A DNA stretch of 64,000 bases. Origin: an uncultured Flavobacteriaceae bacterium. Its GTDB lineage: Bacteria > Bacteroidota > Bacteroidia > Flavobacteriales > Flavobacteriaceae. How positions within the stretch are numbered: the stretch's first letter is position 1; each line of letters starts with the position of its first letter. The position numbers were made by a program, and so were the translations under genes. Shown here piece by piece: positions 33,141-41,384 of this stretch. The notes beneath the pieces are model-generated. The model was not told the origin of the DNA, made no database searches, and saw only the letters and a program-made list of their open reading frames with translations. The stretch is from positions 1 to 64,000 of the forward strand of contig CANMXP010000010.1 in assembly GCA_947501845.1 (NCBI GenBank). The letters run 5' to 3'.

Positions 33141-34331
33141 ATGGACAGAAGAAAATTTTTGAAACAGTCATCGTTAGCGAGCAGTTTATTTTTTGTACCA
33201 AGCTTCGTAAAGGCTTTTGAGCAAGTGAGTAGTAATAGCTTAGGTTATAAAAGATTAGTGATTATACAATTATCTGGTGGAAATGACGGTTTAAATACTA
33301 TCATCCCGTTTAGAAATGATCTGTATTATAAAGAACGTCCCACTTTGGCAATTCCTAAAAGTGAGATTATAAAACTTAATGATGATATTGGATTACACAC
33401 AAACCTAGCACCTTTAAAACGTTTGTATGATGACGGCAATTTATCCATTATTAATAACGTGGGATATCCAAACCCTGTTAGATCGCATTTTAGATCCATG
33501 GATATTTGGCAAACAGCTACCGATTCAGATAAATATTTGCAAAGCGGCTGGTTAGGACGCTATTTGGACAACTATGGTAAACACCCATACAGCGCTATTG
33601 AAATAGATGAAAGCTTGTCATTAGCTATGAAAGGAGAAACCATGAATGCCATAGCAACACAAAACCCTAAAGCTTTTTATAACTTATCAAAAGACCCTTA
33701 TTTTAAGAACATCTATAACCATCAAAATGATGCGCACTTAAGTGAACATAATTTAGGCTATTTGTACAAGTCTATGATTGCTGCCGAATCTTCTGCTAAA
33801 TATATTTATAAAACCAGTAAAACATTTTCATCCAACAAAGAGTATCCAAATAATGCTTTTGGGAAACAGTTAAAAACAACAGCACAGTTTATCAATTCGG
33901 GTATGGACACCAAAGTATTTTACGGATCATTAAATGGTTTCGACACACACGTTAACCAATTAAATACTCAAAAGCGGTTATTAAAAACCTATGCAGACGG
34001 CATGGCAACTTTCGTTCAAGATTTAAAAGATAATGACACATTTAAAGATACTTTAATTTTAACCTTTTCTGAATTTGGGCGCCGTGTAAAACAAAATGCC
34101 AGTTTAGGTACAGATCATGGAACGGCAAATAATGTGTTTGTTATTGGAGCACACTTAAAGAAGCAAGGGCTTTACAATAATATGGCTAGTTTAAGTGATT
34201 TGGACGATAATGGTGATTTGAAATTTGAAATAGATTTTAGAACCATCTATGCAACCGTTTTAAACAAATGGCTGGAAGTGAACGATGAAAAAATATTGAA
34301 TAAATCGTTTAAGCAGTTAGATTTTATTTAA
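33141..34331 (+). CDS. DUF1501 family protein with Tat-like signal
   Basis: 396 residues from the ATG at 33141. The frame extends back to 33096, but MDRRKFLKQSSLASSLFFVPSF is a classic start with a twin-arginine-type signal. DUF1501 features are RLVIIQLSGGNDGLNTIIPF, DIGLHTNLAPLKRLYDDGNLSII, FYGSLNGFDTHVNQ, TFSEFGRRVKQNASLGTDHGTANNVFVIG: an alkaline-phosphatase/sulfatase-like fold with Asp and His metal-ligand candidates. It is the partner of the upstream DUF1800 gene and is probably periplasmic. The substrate is unknown. Confidence 0.9.
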   Translation: MDRRKFLKQSSLASSLFFVPSFVKAFEQVSSNSLGYKRLVIIQLSGGNDGLNTIIPFRNDLYYKERPTLAIPKSEIIKLNDDIGLHTNLAPLKRLYDDGNLSIINNVGYPNPVRSHFRSMDIWQTATDSDKYLQSGWLGRYLDNYGKHPYSAIEIDESLSLAMKGETMNAIATQNPKAFYNLSKDPYFKNIYNHQNDAHLSEHNLGYLYKSMIAAESSAKYIYKTSKTFSSNKEYPNNAFGKQLKTTAQFINSGMDTKVFYGSLNGFDTHVNQLNTQKRLLKTYADGMATFVQDLKDNDTFKDTLILTFSEFGRRVKQNASLGTDHGTANNVFVIGAHLKKQGLYNNMASLSDLDDNGDLKFEIDFRTIYATVLNKWLEVNDEKILNKSFKQLDFI

Positions 34332-34368
34332 TATTAAAGCTAGTGTTCGTTGCATGATAATTTAGTTA

Positions 34369-34941
34369 TTAGTTTAAAGGAAAAGATAGCCCAAAAGCCA
34401 TAGCTCCGCTAAACTGATCTACAGAAGGATGAAAATAATAGGTAAAAGCAACTTCAATATTATGTTTACGACCTATTGCCAGCCCAGCAGAGAAAGGAAT
34501 ATGCATTAATAGTCCATTCTTTTTTTTATCAACATAGGGCGTATATGTTACAAATGAACCGATAGAAGCACCAATACCTATTTCAAAATAAGGAGCAACC
34601 CAAGGGATGGGAGCACAAATTCTGGCCTTACTACCAAGTAAAAAGGCTTTAGATGTTGTTTCATATTCAGATAGATCTTGGTGCGTAGTATTTTTATTAG
34701 GTGACGTTAAAATAAGTCCTGCGTAAGGTCTTATACCAAACCATTTTGCTAAACCAATTACATATTCTCCCTGCGCATAGAAGCCAGAACCGTATATTTC
34801 TATGTCTTCATTTGGAGCACTTACTCCATAGCCTATTGATGCATTAATAAATTTACCTTTATGGGGCTGGGTATTTGCTAGATTAGAAATAAAAATGACA
34901 AAAATAGTAGTCGCTAAAGTATTACGAAAATTTAAAGGCAT
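34369..34941 (-). CDS. Outer-membrane beta-barrel protein
   Basis: 190 residues from the ATG at 34941 (MPLNFRNTLATTIFVIFISNLANTQ, a signal peptide); the frame runs further upstream without a better start. Then alternating strands: GKFINASIGYGVSAP, GFYAQGEYVIGLAKWFGIRPYAGLILTS, APYFEIGIGASIG, and FTYYFHPSVDQFSGAMAFGLSFPLN ending in an aromatic/Asn OMP-like terminus. It resembles porin-like or OmpA-barrel proteins without a peptidoglycan-binding domain. Function unknown. Confidence 0.7.
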   Translation of the reverse strand: MPLNFRNTLATTIFVIFISNLANTQPHKGKFINASIGYGVSAPNEDIEIYGSGFYAQGEYVIGLAKWFGIRPYAGLILTSPNKNTTHQDLSEYETTSKAFLLGSKARICAPIPWVAPYFEIGIGASIGSFVTYTPYVDKKKNGLLMHIPFSAGLAIGRKHNIEVAFTYYFHPSVDQFSGAMAFGLSFPLN

Positions 34942-35323
34942 ATGGCTCTTTTTTAGTTTATTATTTTTTGAATAAATCCTGTAACCCTTCCAGAACCCAC
35001 AGTCCATATAGAGATGTCTAAAAGGTTCTGCAATTTAATAATTTAAGAGAATGTACATAACATGAATATGCGCAGAAATTTACTAACTTTTATAAGATGA
35101 CATGGTTTTACTCATACGTTTAAATAATTGATTGTCTAGTCACAACATATCAGACGCTCTTCATTTAAAATCAAAGCACAAAAAAAACCTTGTCTCAATA
35201 CCGAAATATTCGGGAGAAACAAGGTTATATCTAAAAAGATTAATAGCGCTGCAAAATTAGTGATTTTTATCGCCTATCAAAATTTATATGTTAATTTATA
35301 GTTAAATAATTAACAAATGTTAA
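34942..35323. other. 382-bp intergenic region
   Basis: Upstream of the barrel gene and downstream of the AlbA_2 gene (both minus strand). It contains a TGTCTAAAAG fragment (35015), shared with the dispersed repeats at 31414, 54860 and 61064, and the terminator at 35181-35226. No gene is seen. Confidence 0.55.
35181..35226 (-). terminator. Intrinsic terminator after AlbA_2 gene
   Basis: On the minus strand AACCTTGT ... ACAAGGTT forms the stem, with an inner hairpin CCGA / TCGG, followed by a run of seven T. It lies about 100 bp after the AlbA_2 stop codon. Confidence 0.75.
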
Positions 35324-36457
35324 TTAGCTGTATTTAACTTTTCTTAGAATACGCAACGCTTCTTTGTAAAGACTATACAACGCTTTACTATGGGTTTTCA
35401 AATAAGGCCTTGACTCATTAAGCTTGTTTCTTGCTTCCTGAAATGAATTAAGAAAGCATATAAGATATGTTCCAGGTAAATTTTTCAAATCCACCTCTTC
35501 CCTTTTTGTAAGTGTAAGACCTTTTTTAAGTTTTTCTAAAATAGCATTATTGGCATTATAAATATGGTGCAATACTTTTTTGTCAAACTGAGGCGGTTGA
35601 AACAATAATTTTGTTTCAATATTATAGCTTGCATTATTTTCAAAATGAATGATTGTTTCTTCTAATTGATAGTATTTACTGGAATCTTGAAGCCCAAGAT
35701 TTACATATTCAATAATCTTAAAGCTTTTATCGTCAAATGATATAGAAACCTCATCTAAGGCAGAAAAAAATAACCGTACCTGTTCATTAATCAGCTCAAT
35801 ATCTACTCTGGAAAAGAAAACTTCATCTTTTACAATCTTTTTTTGGCCTGCCCAACATACCACAAAATACTCTTTAAAAACTTTATATTGTGCATTAAAG
35901 TCTTGACGGGTATTCATAAAATCAAAAACCCCATTAAGGGTATGTTCTATATTGTTTTGAGCATTGTTCTCAATAGCCTCAACAATTTTAGAGTTAACGT
36001 CTTTTATTTCAATATCAAATACTTTGGGCATACTCATGCTACCATCTCTAAAAAACACAGAGCCTCCATAATATTTCCAGATGTTTTTTCTAAGAGATGT
36101 TATTTTGCCTGTAGGCCTAATGGTTACCAAACCAACCACTTTATGATCGGGAAGGTGCGGAAACGGAATGTTTTCATATTGCACTATTGGCGGGTGACTT
36201 AGATAGGCATTAATAAGGTTCTGTATTTTGCTATCATCAAAAAAATCGACACCAATAATAGTATTGTCTTCATCTTCAACACCAATAACAATATAAGAGT
36301 TGTTTTTTGGATTGCTATTAGAAAGTGCACAAACATGTTTTAAAAACTTAGCTTTCCCTTCTTTATGAGTAATGTCTATTTTTCGTTTTTTATCATAAAA
36401 ACTGTTCTCATCGTTATGAGCCAGAAGGTGTTTTATAAGGAGGCGTTTGTTAATCAT
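35324..36457 (-). CDS. AlbA_2 / Schlafen-like DNA- or RNA-binding domain protein
   Basis: 377 residues. N-terminal AlbA_2 (divergent AAA_4/Schlafen-type) domain: GKAKFLKHVCALSNSNPKNNSYIVIGVEDEDNTIIGVDFFDD, PHLPDHKVVGLVTIRPTGKITSLRKNIWKYYGGSVFFRDGSMSM. The C-terminal 220 residues are alpha/beta with no recognised family. AlbA_2 proteins are often annotated as ATP-binding, yet no Walker motif is visible. Putative regulator or nucleic-acid-binding protein. Downstream of an HD hydrolase and an SDR gene on the same strand. Confidence 0.78.
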   Translation of the reverse strand: MINKRLLIKHLLAHNDENSFYDKKRKIDITHKEGKAKFLKHVCALSNSNPKNNSYIVIGVEDEDNTIIGVDFFDDSKIQNLINAYLSHPPIVQYENIPFPHLPDHKVVGLVTIRPTGKITSLRKNIWKYYGGSVFFRDGSMSMPKVFDIEIKDVNSKIVEAIENNAQNNIEHTLNGVFDFMNTRQDFNAQYKVFKEYFVVCWAGQKKIVKDEVFFSRVDIELINEQVRLFFSALDEVSISFDDKSFKIIEYVNLGLQDSSKYYQLEETIIHFENNASYNIETKLLFQPPQFDKKVLHHIYNANNAILEKLKKGLTLTKREEVDLKNLPGTYLICFLNSFQEARNKLNESRPYLKTHSKALYSLYKEALRILRKVKYS

Positions 36458-36463
36458 GGTTTT

Positions 36464-36487
36464 CTTTCTAGGAAGGCAGGAATCTTT
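36464..36487. repeat. Short dispersed AAGGCAGGAATCT repeat
   Basis: A truncated copy of the intergenic repeat at 14728 (GGAAGGCAGGAATCT) in the 30-bp gap between the HD and AlbA_2 genes, ending at the HD stop codon. Confidence 0.55.
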
Positions 36488-37117
36488 TTATAATGTTTCT
36501 AATTCTTTAGCTAAGTTTTCTCTAGCTTTAATTTCAAGTTCTGTTCGGTACTTTTCTGTAAAATATAGCGTTTTTCGATCTAGGAAGTACTGTAAAACCT
36601 GCTTTCTCCCTTTTTTGTAAATAAAACTGGGATAGATTGCATATTCCTTTCTTATGTTTTTAATATATGCTTTATAATGATCCCTAGGCGTTCCTAAAAT
36701 AGATAAATCTATATCTAATAAATAGGAATTATCGTTATTTTCAGTTAAAATAACATGATGCTTTTTTGTAGAAACAATCAATTTTCCGATTATATCTAAC
36801 AATTTCTTATCGATTTTCAATGTTTTCAGCCTATTTATGGCTAAAACAGCACTTTTCTCTTCGTTGTCCTTTTTTGTCGGTTTGTATACGATATCATGAT
36901 ACCAAATAGCAAATAAAAAAGCATCATAATTTATTATAAGAGGCCTTATTTTTCTAGCTTGAAGTAACATATCATAAATATGATTCAGCCCATGATAATA
37001 TCGGATTTTTTGGGTATATTGTTTTTCAATTTCATCCCAAAGCGAATTAATAATAGATTGATCGCTAGTGTATTTTGATACTAAACTTTTAAATTCAATT
37101 TTTAAACTTTCAATCAT
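36488..37117 (-). CDS. HD-superfamily metal-dependent phosphohydrolase-like protein
   Basis: 209 residues. The motifs YYHGLNHIYDML (first His), FAIWYHDIVYKPTKKDNEEKSA (His-Asp), STKKHH and LLDIDLSILG (Asp) fit the small predicted HD phosphohydrolases. They hydrolyse nucleotide or other phosphoesters with a divalent metal; the substrate is unknown. Its start codon overlaps the SDR stop (4-bp overlap), so the two are translationally coupled. Confidence 0.82.
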   Translation of the reverse strand: MIESLKIEFKSLVSKYTSDQSIINSLWDEIEKQYTQKIRYYHGLNHIYDMLLQARKIRPLIINYDAFLFAIWYHDIVYKPTKKDNEEKSAVLAINRLKTLKIDKKLLDIIGKLIVSTKKHHVILTENNDNSYLLDIDLSILGTPRDHYKAYIKNIRKEYAIYPSFIYKKGRKQVLQYFLDRKTLYFTEKYRTELEIKARENLAKELETL

Positions 37118-37866
37118 AAGTTCTTTTTCACAATCGTACTACTAGCCTGCGCAGTTGGAAACACTAATAAATCTGCAATATTTACATGAGGTGGCCTTGA
37201 AATAGCAAAGTAGATAATTTCAGCAATATCTTTAGCTTGTAATGCTTTAAAACCCTTATAAACAGCGTCTGCAATTTTATCGCCTTTAAAACGTACTTGA
37301 GAGAATTCGGTTTCTACTAAACCAGGGCTTACAGCTCCTACTTTTATTCCAAATGGGTTCAAATCTATACGCATACCTTCGGTTATAGCTAAAACCGCAT
37401 GTTTACTAGCACAATACACATTTCCTTTTGGATACACTTCTTTACCTGCCGATGAACCAATATTTATAATATGTCCCGATTTACGAGCTGTCATTTGTGG
37501 AATAACCGCTTTGCTCACATAGAGTAACCCTTTAACATTAATATCCATCATAGCATCCCAGTCATCCAGATCCCCTTCATTTATAGGATCTAAACCATGT
37601 GCATTACCTGCATTATTTATTAAAATATCAATGTTTTTAAAAGCTTCTGGAAGTGTCTCAATAGCTTGTAATGTTTTTGCTTTATCGCGTATATCAAAAT
37701 TTAAAATGTGAACATCAGTCAAACGCTCTAATGCTTTCTGGATCGTATTCAAACGTTCTAAGCGCCTTCCGCACAGTACTAAATTAATCCCATATTTTGC
37801 AAATTCGTAAGCAGTTGCTTCTCCAATACCACTTGTTGCTCCTGTAATGAGGGCTGTTTTTGTCAT
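37114..37866 (-). CDS. Short-chain dehydrogenase/reductase
   Basis: 250 residues. Classical SDR: TGATSGIGEATAYEFAK (nucleotide-binding glycine motif), LINNAGNAHGLDPI, GHIINIGSSAG (catalytic Ser), and YCASKHAVLAITEGMRIDL (Tyr-x-x-x-Lys). Arg residues after strand 2 (CGRRLERL) favour NADP. It resembles the YdfG-type 3-hydroxy acid/serine dehydrogenases, but the substrate is not certain. First gene of a probable SDR-HD-AlbA_2 operon. Confidence 0.9.
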   Translation of the reverse strand: MTKTALITGATSGIGEATAYEFAKYGINLVLCGRRLERLNTIQKALERLTDVHILNFDIRDKAKTLQAIETLPEAFKNIDILINNAGNAHGLDPINEGDLDDWDAMMDINVKGLLYVSKAVIPQMTARKSGHIINIGSSAGKEVYPKGNVYCASKHAVLAITEGMRIDLNPFGIKVGAVSPGLVETEFSQVRFKGDKIADAVYKGFKALQAKDIAEIIYFAISRPPHVNIADLLVFPTAQASSTIVKKNL

Positions 37867-38088
37867 TTTTCTAATTTAATTAAAAAGTCATTTTCGCATA
37901 CATTTTTACAAGTTATATGCCTTTTTTAGCAATTCATGTATAAAAATACTTAAAACAGGTTTAATATTGTATTATTGTTTTCAAATTATAATCATTCCTT
38001 AACCACAAGTTCGTTACAAGTAATTAAGAATAGTCATTTTTAATTGTACTTAAGTTTATTCTGTAGCTTTAAAATATTAGATATTGTC

Positions 38089-39186
38089 ATGAGAATCCTA
38101 AATAAAATAAAATGGCCCTTCCTTTCTCTGGTATTTCTATTTTTTATTGGGTGTAATGATTCCGAATCAAATAATACAAGCCTACAAGCACCAACAATTA
38201 CTATTAAACTGGTGGATGAGTCTGGAGACTTTGAAGCTGTAAATGTTGAAGTTGTGGATGTCATGATTAAAATGGATGATGATAATAAATGGATATCTCT
38301 CAATTCAAATCAAAAAATTATAAACTTGCTCGATCTTACAGGTGGCATCAATGAGGTTTTAGTAGATAAATTCCCGATCCCAACTGGAACCTTAAAACAA
38401 ATAAGGTTGGTATTGGGAGATCATAACACCATTGTTATCAAGAATGATTTGGATGTAGGAGAAACCCATGATTTAAAAACACCCAGCGCTCAACAATCTG
38501 GCTTAAAATTAAAAGTAGACACAGTAATAGAAGAAGGCTTTACCTATGATTTTATTTTAGATTTCGATGTTGATAAATCTGTTATTATTGCTGGAAAATC
38601 AGGAAACATTAATTTAAAACCTGTCATGAGAGTGACTACAGAAGTAAGTTCTGGAATTATAGAAGGTTCTGTATTGCCTTCTGATGAACCTGCTGTAGCA
38701 TCTGTTATAGATACTAAAGGAACACCAGAAACTGAAGATGATGAAACCATATCGGCTTATACCAATTACGCAGGGCATTTTGCTCTTTGGGGTGTGCCAA
38801 CTGGAACCTATGACGTTGCACTAACACCTGTAGATTCAAATTCTAAATATAAGATAACCACTGTTTCTAATGTAGAAGTAACCAACGGAGAAATTACAGT
38901 TATTGAGCCTGCTATAGAACTCGCTTTAAAAGTAGGAGCTATTACAGGTAAAATACTTAACAAAAATGTTGTAGTAACCGCTTCAATAATAGTAGATGGT
39001 ATTGAGTTGAAAGCTAATACCAATGAAGAAAGGGTTTTTCTTCTCGAAAATATATCAATAGGCGTGTATAAAATTACGCTAAGCCCTGCAGATGGATCCA
39101 ATCTTTCTTCAATAGAATTAAATAACGAAGAAGTGAAAGAAGATGAAACGAACGATTTAGGGGCTATTACTTTACCCAATATATAA
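38089..39186 (+). CDS. DUF4382 lipoprotein with carboxypeptidase-regulatory-like domain
   Basis: 365 residues from the ATG at 38089; the frame is open further upstream to 38044 (a TTG or other start would be needed), but MRILNKIKWPFLSLVFLFFIGC is a clear SpII signal with Cys22. DUF4382 (TITIKLVDESGDFEAVNVEVVDVMIKMDD ... PTGTLKQIRLVLGDHNTIVI ... GFTYDFILDFDVDKSVI) spans about residues 35-190. A CarboxypepD_reg-like beta-sandwich (GHFALWGVPTGTYDVALTP) follows. Ligand unknown; surface or periplasmic. Followed by a good terminator. Confidence 0.85.
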   Translation: MRILNKIKWPFLSLVFLFFIGCNDSESNNTSLQAPTITIKLVDESGDFEAVNVEVVDVMIKMDDDNKWISLNSNQKIINLLDLTGGINEVLVDKFPIPTGTLKQIRLVLGDHNTIVIKNDLDVGETHDLKTPSAQQSGLKLKVDTVIEEGFTYDFILDFDVDKSVIIAGKSGNINLKPVMRVTTEVSSGIIEGSVLPSDEPAVASVIDTKGTPETEDDETISAYTNYAGHFALWGVPTGTYDVALTPVDSNSKYKITTVSNVEVTNGEITVIEPAIELALKVGAITGKILNKNVVVTASIIVDGIELKANTNEERVFLLENISIGVYKITLSPADGSNLSSIELNNEEVKEDETNDLGAITLPNI

Positions 39187-39210
39187 ACACATTTTATTTT
39201 TAAATATTCA

Positions 39211-39240
39211 AGAGCAGTTTCTTTAGAAGCTGCTTTTTTA
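39211..39240 (+). terminator. Intrinsic terminator after DUF4382 gene
   Basis: An 8-bp stem (GCAGTTTC / GAAGCTGC, one G-U pair) extended by AGA, with a TTTA loop and a run of six T, 25 bp after the stop codon. Confidence 0.8.
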
Positions 39241-39316
39241 CTTTAACCAATTATTAACTGGGCTGACAGAATATTTTAACCTATTATTAACAGGTTTAAA
39301 AGAAAAATTTTAACAA

Positions 39317-39348
39317 TTTGCATTGCTCAAATAAGCTTATTATATTCG
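39317..39348 (+). promoter_or_regulatory. Promoter of the moxR-bat operon
   Basis: TTTG (39317-39320), 20 bp spacer, then TATATTCG (39341-39348), a one-base departure from TAnnTTTG. Both elements and the spacing fit the Bacteroidetes consensus. The -7 lies 22 bp before the moxR ATG. Confidence 0.65.
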
Positions 39349-39369
39349 GGCTTTAAAAAAATAAAGAAG

Positions 39370-40371
39370 ATGCAAGAAACTGGTACAATTGATATTAAGA
39401 CAATTAACGAGAAAATTGAGAAGGAAAGTGCTTTTGTTGATTTACTGATGTTAGAAATGAATAAAGTCATTGTAGGCCAAAAACATATGGTTGAACGATT
39501 ACTTATTGGACTATTGGGTAGGGGACATATTTTACTTGAAGGTGTTCCTGGATTGGCAAAAACTTTAGCAATAAACACTTTGGCACAAGCCGTAGATGGG
39601 AGCTTTAGTAGAATACAATTTACCCCAGATTTACTACCCGCCGACGTCACAGGAACATTAATCTATAATATGAAGGTTAACGATTTCTCAATAAAGAAAG
39701 GGCCTATATTTGCTAACTTTGTATTAGCAGATGAGATCAATAGAGCACCTGCTAAAGTACAATCAGCTTTACTTGAAGCCATGCAGGAAAAACAAGTCAC
39801 TATTGGTGACGAAACGTTTGTATTAGACAAGCCATTTTTAGTTATGGCCACACAAAACCCTGTAGAACAAGAAGGAACATATCCTTTGCCTGAAGCTCAG
39901 GTAGACCGTTTTATGTTAAAAACGGTTATTGACTATCCAAAGATTGATGAGGAACAAATGATTATGAGGGCGAATCTTAAAGGTGCTTGGGACAAAGTAA
40001 ACCCTGTGGTTTCTGTTTCTCAAATCATAAAAGCGCAAGAGGTTGTTCGTGAAGTATACATGGATGAGAAAATTGAAAAATACATTCTGGACATTATATT
40101 TGCAACACGATATCCAGAGAAATATAAACTGGCAGATTTAAAACCTCTCATTTCTTTTGGGGCATCACCACGTGGAAGTATCAATTTAGCCACTGCTGCT
40201 AAATGTTATGCCTTTATTAAACGCCGAGGCTATGTAATTCCTGAAGATGTACGTGCAGTAGTTTACGATGTATTAAGACATAGAATAGGTATTACTTATG
40301 AAGCCGAAGCTGAAAATGTAACTTCAGTAGATATCATCAACAAAATTGTAAACGAAATAGAAGTACCATAA
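39370..40371 (+). CDS. MoxR family AAA+ ATPase
   Basis: 333 residues. Walker A GVPGLAKT (58-65), Walker B VLADE (118-122) followed by INRAPAKVQSALLEAMQEKQVTIGD, sensor ATQNP, and ISFGASPRGSINLATAAK (sensor 2). MoxR ATPases act as chaperones for VWA-domain partners; here five or more such partners follow on the same strand. First gene of the bat operon. Confidence 0.95.
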   Translation: MQETGTIDIKTINEKIEKESAFVDLLMLEMNKVIVGQKHMVERLLIGLLGRGHILLEGVPGLAKTLAINTLAQAVDGSFSRIQFTPDLLPADVTGTLIYNMKVNDFSIKKGPIFANFVLADEINRAPAKVQSALLEAMQEKQVTIGDETFVLDKPFLVMATQNPVEQEGTYPLPEAQVDRFMLKTVIDYPKIDEEQMIMRANLKGAWDKVNPVVSVSQIIKAQEVVREVYMDEKIEKYILDIIFATRYPEKYKLADLKPLISFGASPRGSINLATAAKCYAFIKRRGYVIPEDVRAVVYDVLRHRIGITYEAEAENVTSVDIINKIVNEIEVP

Positions 40372-40384
40372 ATCCCATCCTAAA

Positions 40385-40473
40385 TCCTTCCCTTTAGGAA
40401 GGACTAGATTTCGATGGAGCTTAAAATTAAAAAAGCCCTCTTTCCTTTGGAGAGAGGGTTGGGAGAGAGGAAA
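40385..40473. repeat. Palindromic intergenic repeat between moxR and the DUF58 gene
   Basis: Two hairpins: TCCTTCC ... GGAAGGA (40385-40403) and CCCTCTTTCC-TTT-GGAGAGAGGG (40436-40458), then TTGGGAGAGAGG. The compact purine-rich inverted structure looks like a mobile intergenic repeat. Its end supplies a GAGAGGAAAG stretch directly before the DUF58 ATG. Confidence 0.65.
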
Positions 40474-40474
40474 G

Positions 40475-41341
40475 ATGGATACTAAAGAATTACTAAAAAA
40501 AGTACGAAAAATAGAGATTAAGACACGTCGTTTGTCTGATCATATATTTGGAGGCGAATATCATTCGACCTTTAAAGGGCGAGGTATGACTTTTAGTGAA
40601 GTACGCCAATATCAATTTGGTGACGATGTTCGAAATATAGACTGGAATGTAACGGCTCGTTATAACGAACCTTTTGTAAAAGTTTTTGAAGAAGAACGCG
40701 AACTTACCATGATGCTTATGGTAGACATCTCTGGTTCAGAATTGTTTGGAACAGTGCAGCAGTTTAAAAACGAAGTCGTTACAGAAATAGCGGCAACATT
40801 GGCATTTTCGGCAACTCAAAATAATGATAAAATAGGACTTATCTTGTTTTCAGACAACGTAGAGCTTTATATTCCGCCTAAAAAAGGACGTTCACATGTA
40901 CTTCGTATTATTCGTGAACTTATAGAATTTAAGCCAGAAAGCAAACAAACGAACCTAGCAGAAGCGCTCAAGTTTATGCAAAACGTGATGAAGAAAAAAG
41001 CCATTGTGTTTGTTTTATCTGATTTTATTGCAGACGATTATGATCAAACAATGAAAATTGTTTCAGGTAAACATGATGTTACAGGAATACGCGTTTACGA
41101 TAAGCACGAAGAAAGCATACCAAATATAGGCATGGTACAAATGGAGGATGAAGAAACGGGAGAACTTATGTTAGTGAATACATCATCCAAAAAAGTAAGG
41201 CTTAACTATAGTAAATTTTATCATGAAAAAGTAGCCTATTATAAAGAGAGCTTTACAAAATCTGGAGCAGGAGCCATTGATTGTCGGGTTGATGAAAGCT
41301 ATGTAAAAAAACTACTAGGGTATTTTAAAAGAAGAGGATAA
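40475..41341 (+). CDS. DUF58 domain protein (VWA-like) of the bat operon
   Basis: 288 residues. DUF58 signature GMTFSEVRQYQFGDDVRNIDWNVTARYNEPFVKVFEEERELTMMLMVDISGSELFG; the DISGS stretch resembles a MIDAS metal site. No membrane segment. Usual second gene of moxR clusters and a presumed MoxR client. Preceded by an unusually SD-like GAGGAAAG, derived from the repeat. Confidence 0.92.
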   Translation: MDTKELLKKVRKIEIKTRRLSDHIFGGEYHSTFKGRGMTFSEVRQYQFGDDVRNIDWNVTARYNEPFVKVFEEERELTMMLMVDISGSELFGTVQQFKNEVVTEIAATLAFSATQNNDKIGLILFSDNVELYIPPKKGRSHVLRIIRELIEFKPESKQTNLAEALKFMQNVMKKKAIVFVLSDFIADDYDQTMKIVSGKHDVTGIRVYDKHEESIPNIGMVQMEDEETGELMLVNTSSKKVRLNYSKFYHEKVAYYKESFTKSGAGAIDCRVDESYVKKLLGYFKRRG

Positions 41342-41355
41342 ATAATGTAATGTTT

Positions 41356-41376
41356 GGTCGGGCGCAGTCGAGACCT
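41356..41376. repeat. GCGCAGTCGAGACC repeat fragment
   Basis: GGTCGGGCGCAGTCGAGACC, an imperfect palindrome in the 43-bp gap between two bat-operon genes. It resembles the GAGCGCAATCGAAAGG sequence at 62903, another dispersed repeat type. Confidence 0.5.
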
Positions 41377-41384
41377 ACTTTGAA

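Noticed and set aside
35324-37866. SDR-HD-AlbA_2 run as a defence system
   Set aside because: AlbA_2 and HD domains occur in some defence loci, but no nuclease, toxin or effector neighbour is present and the SDR is metabolic.
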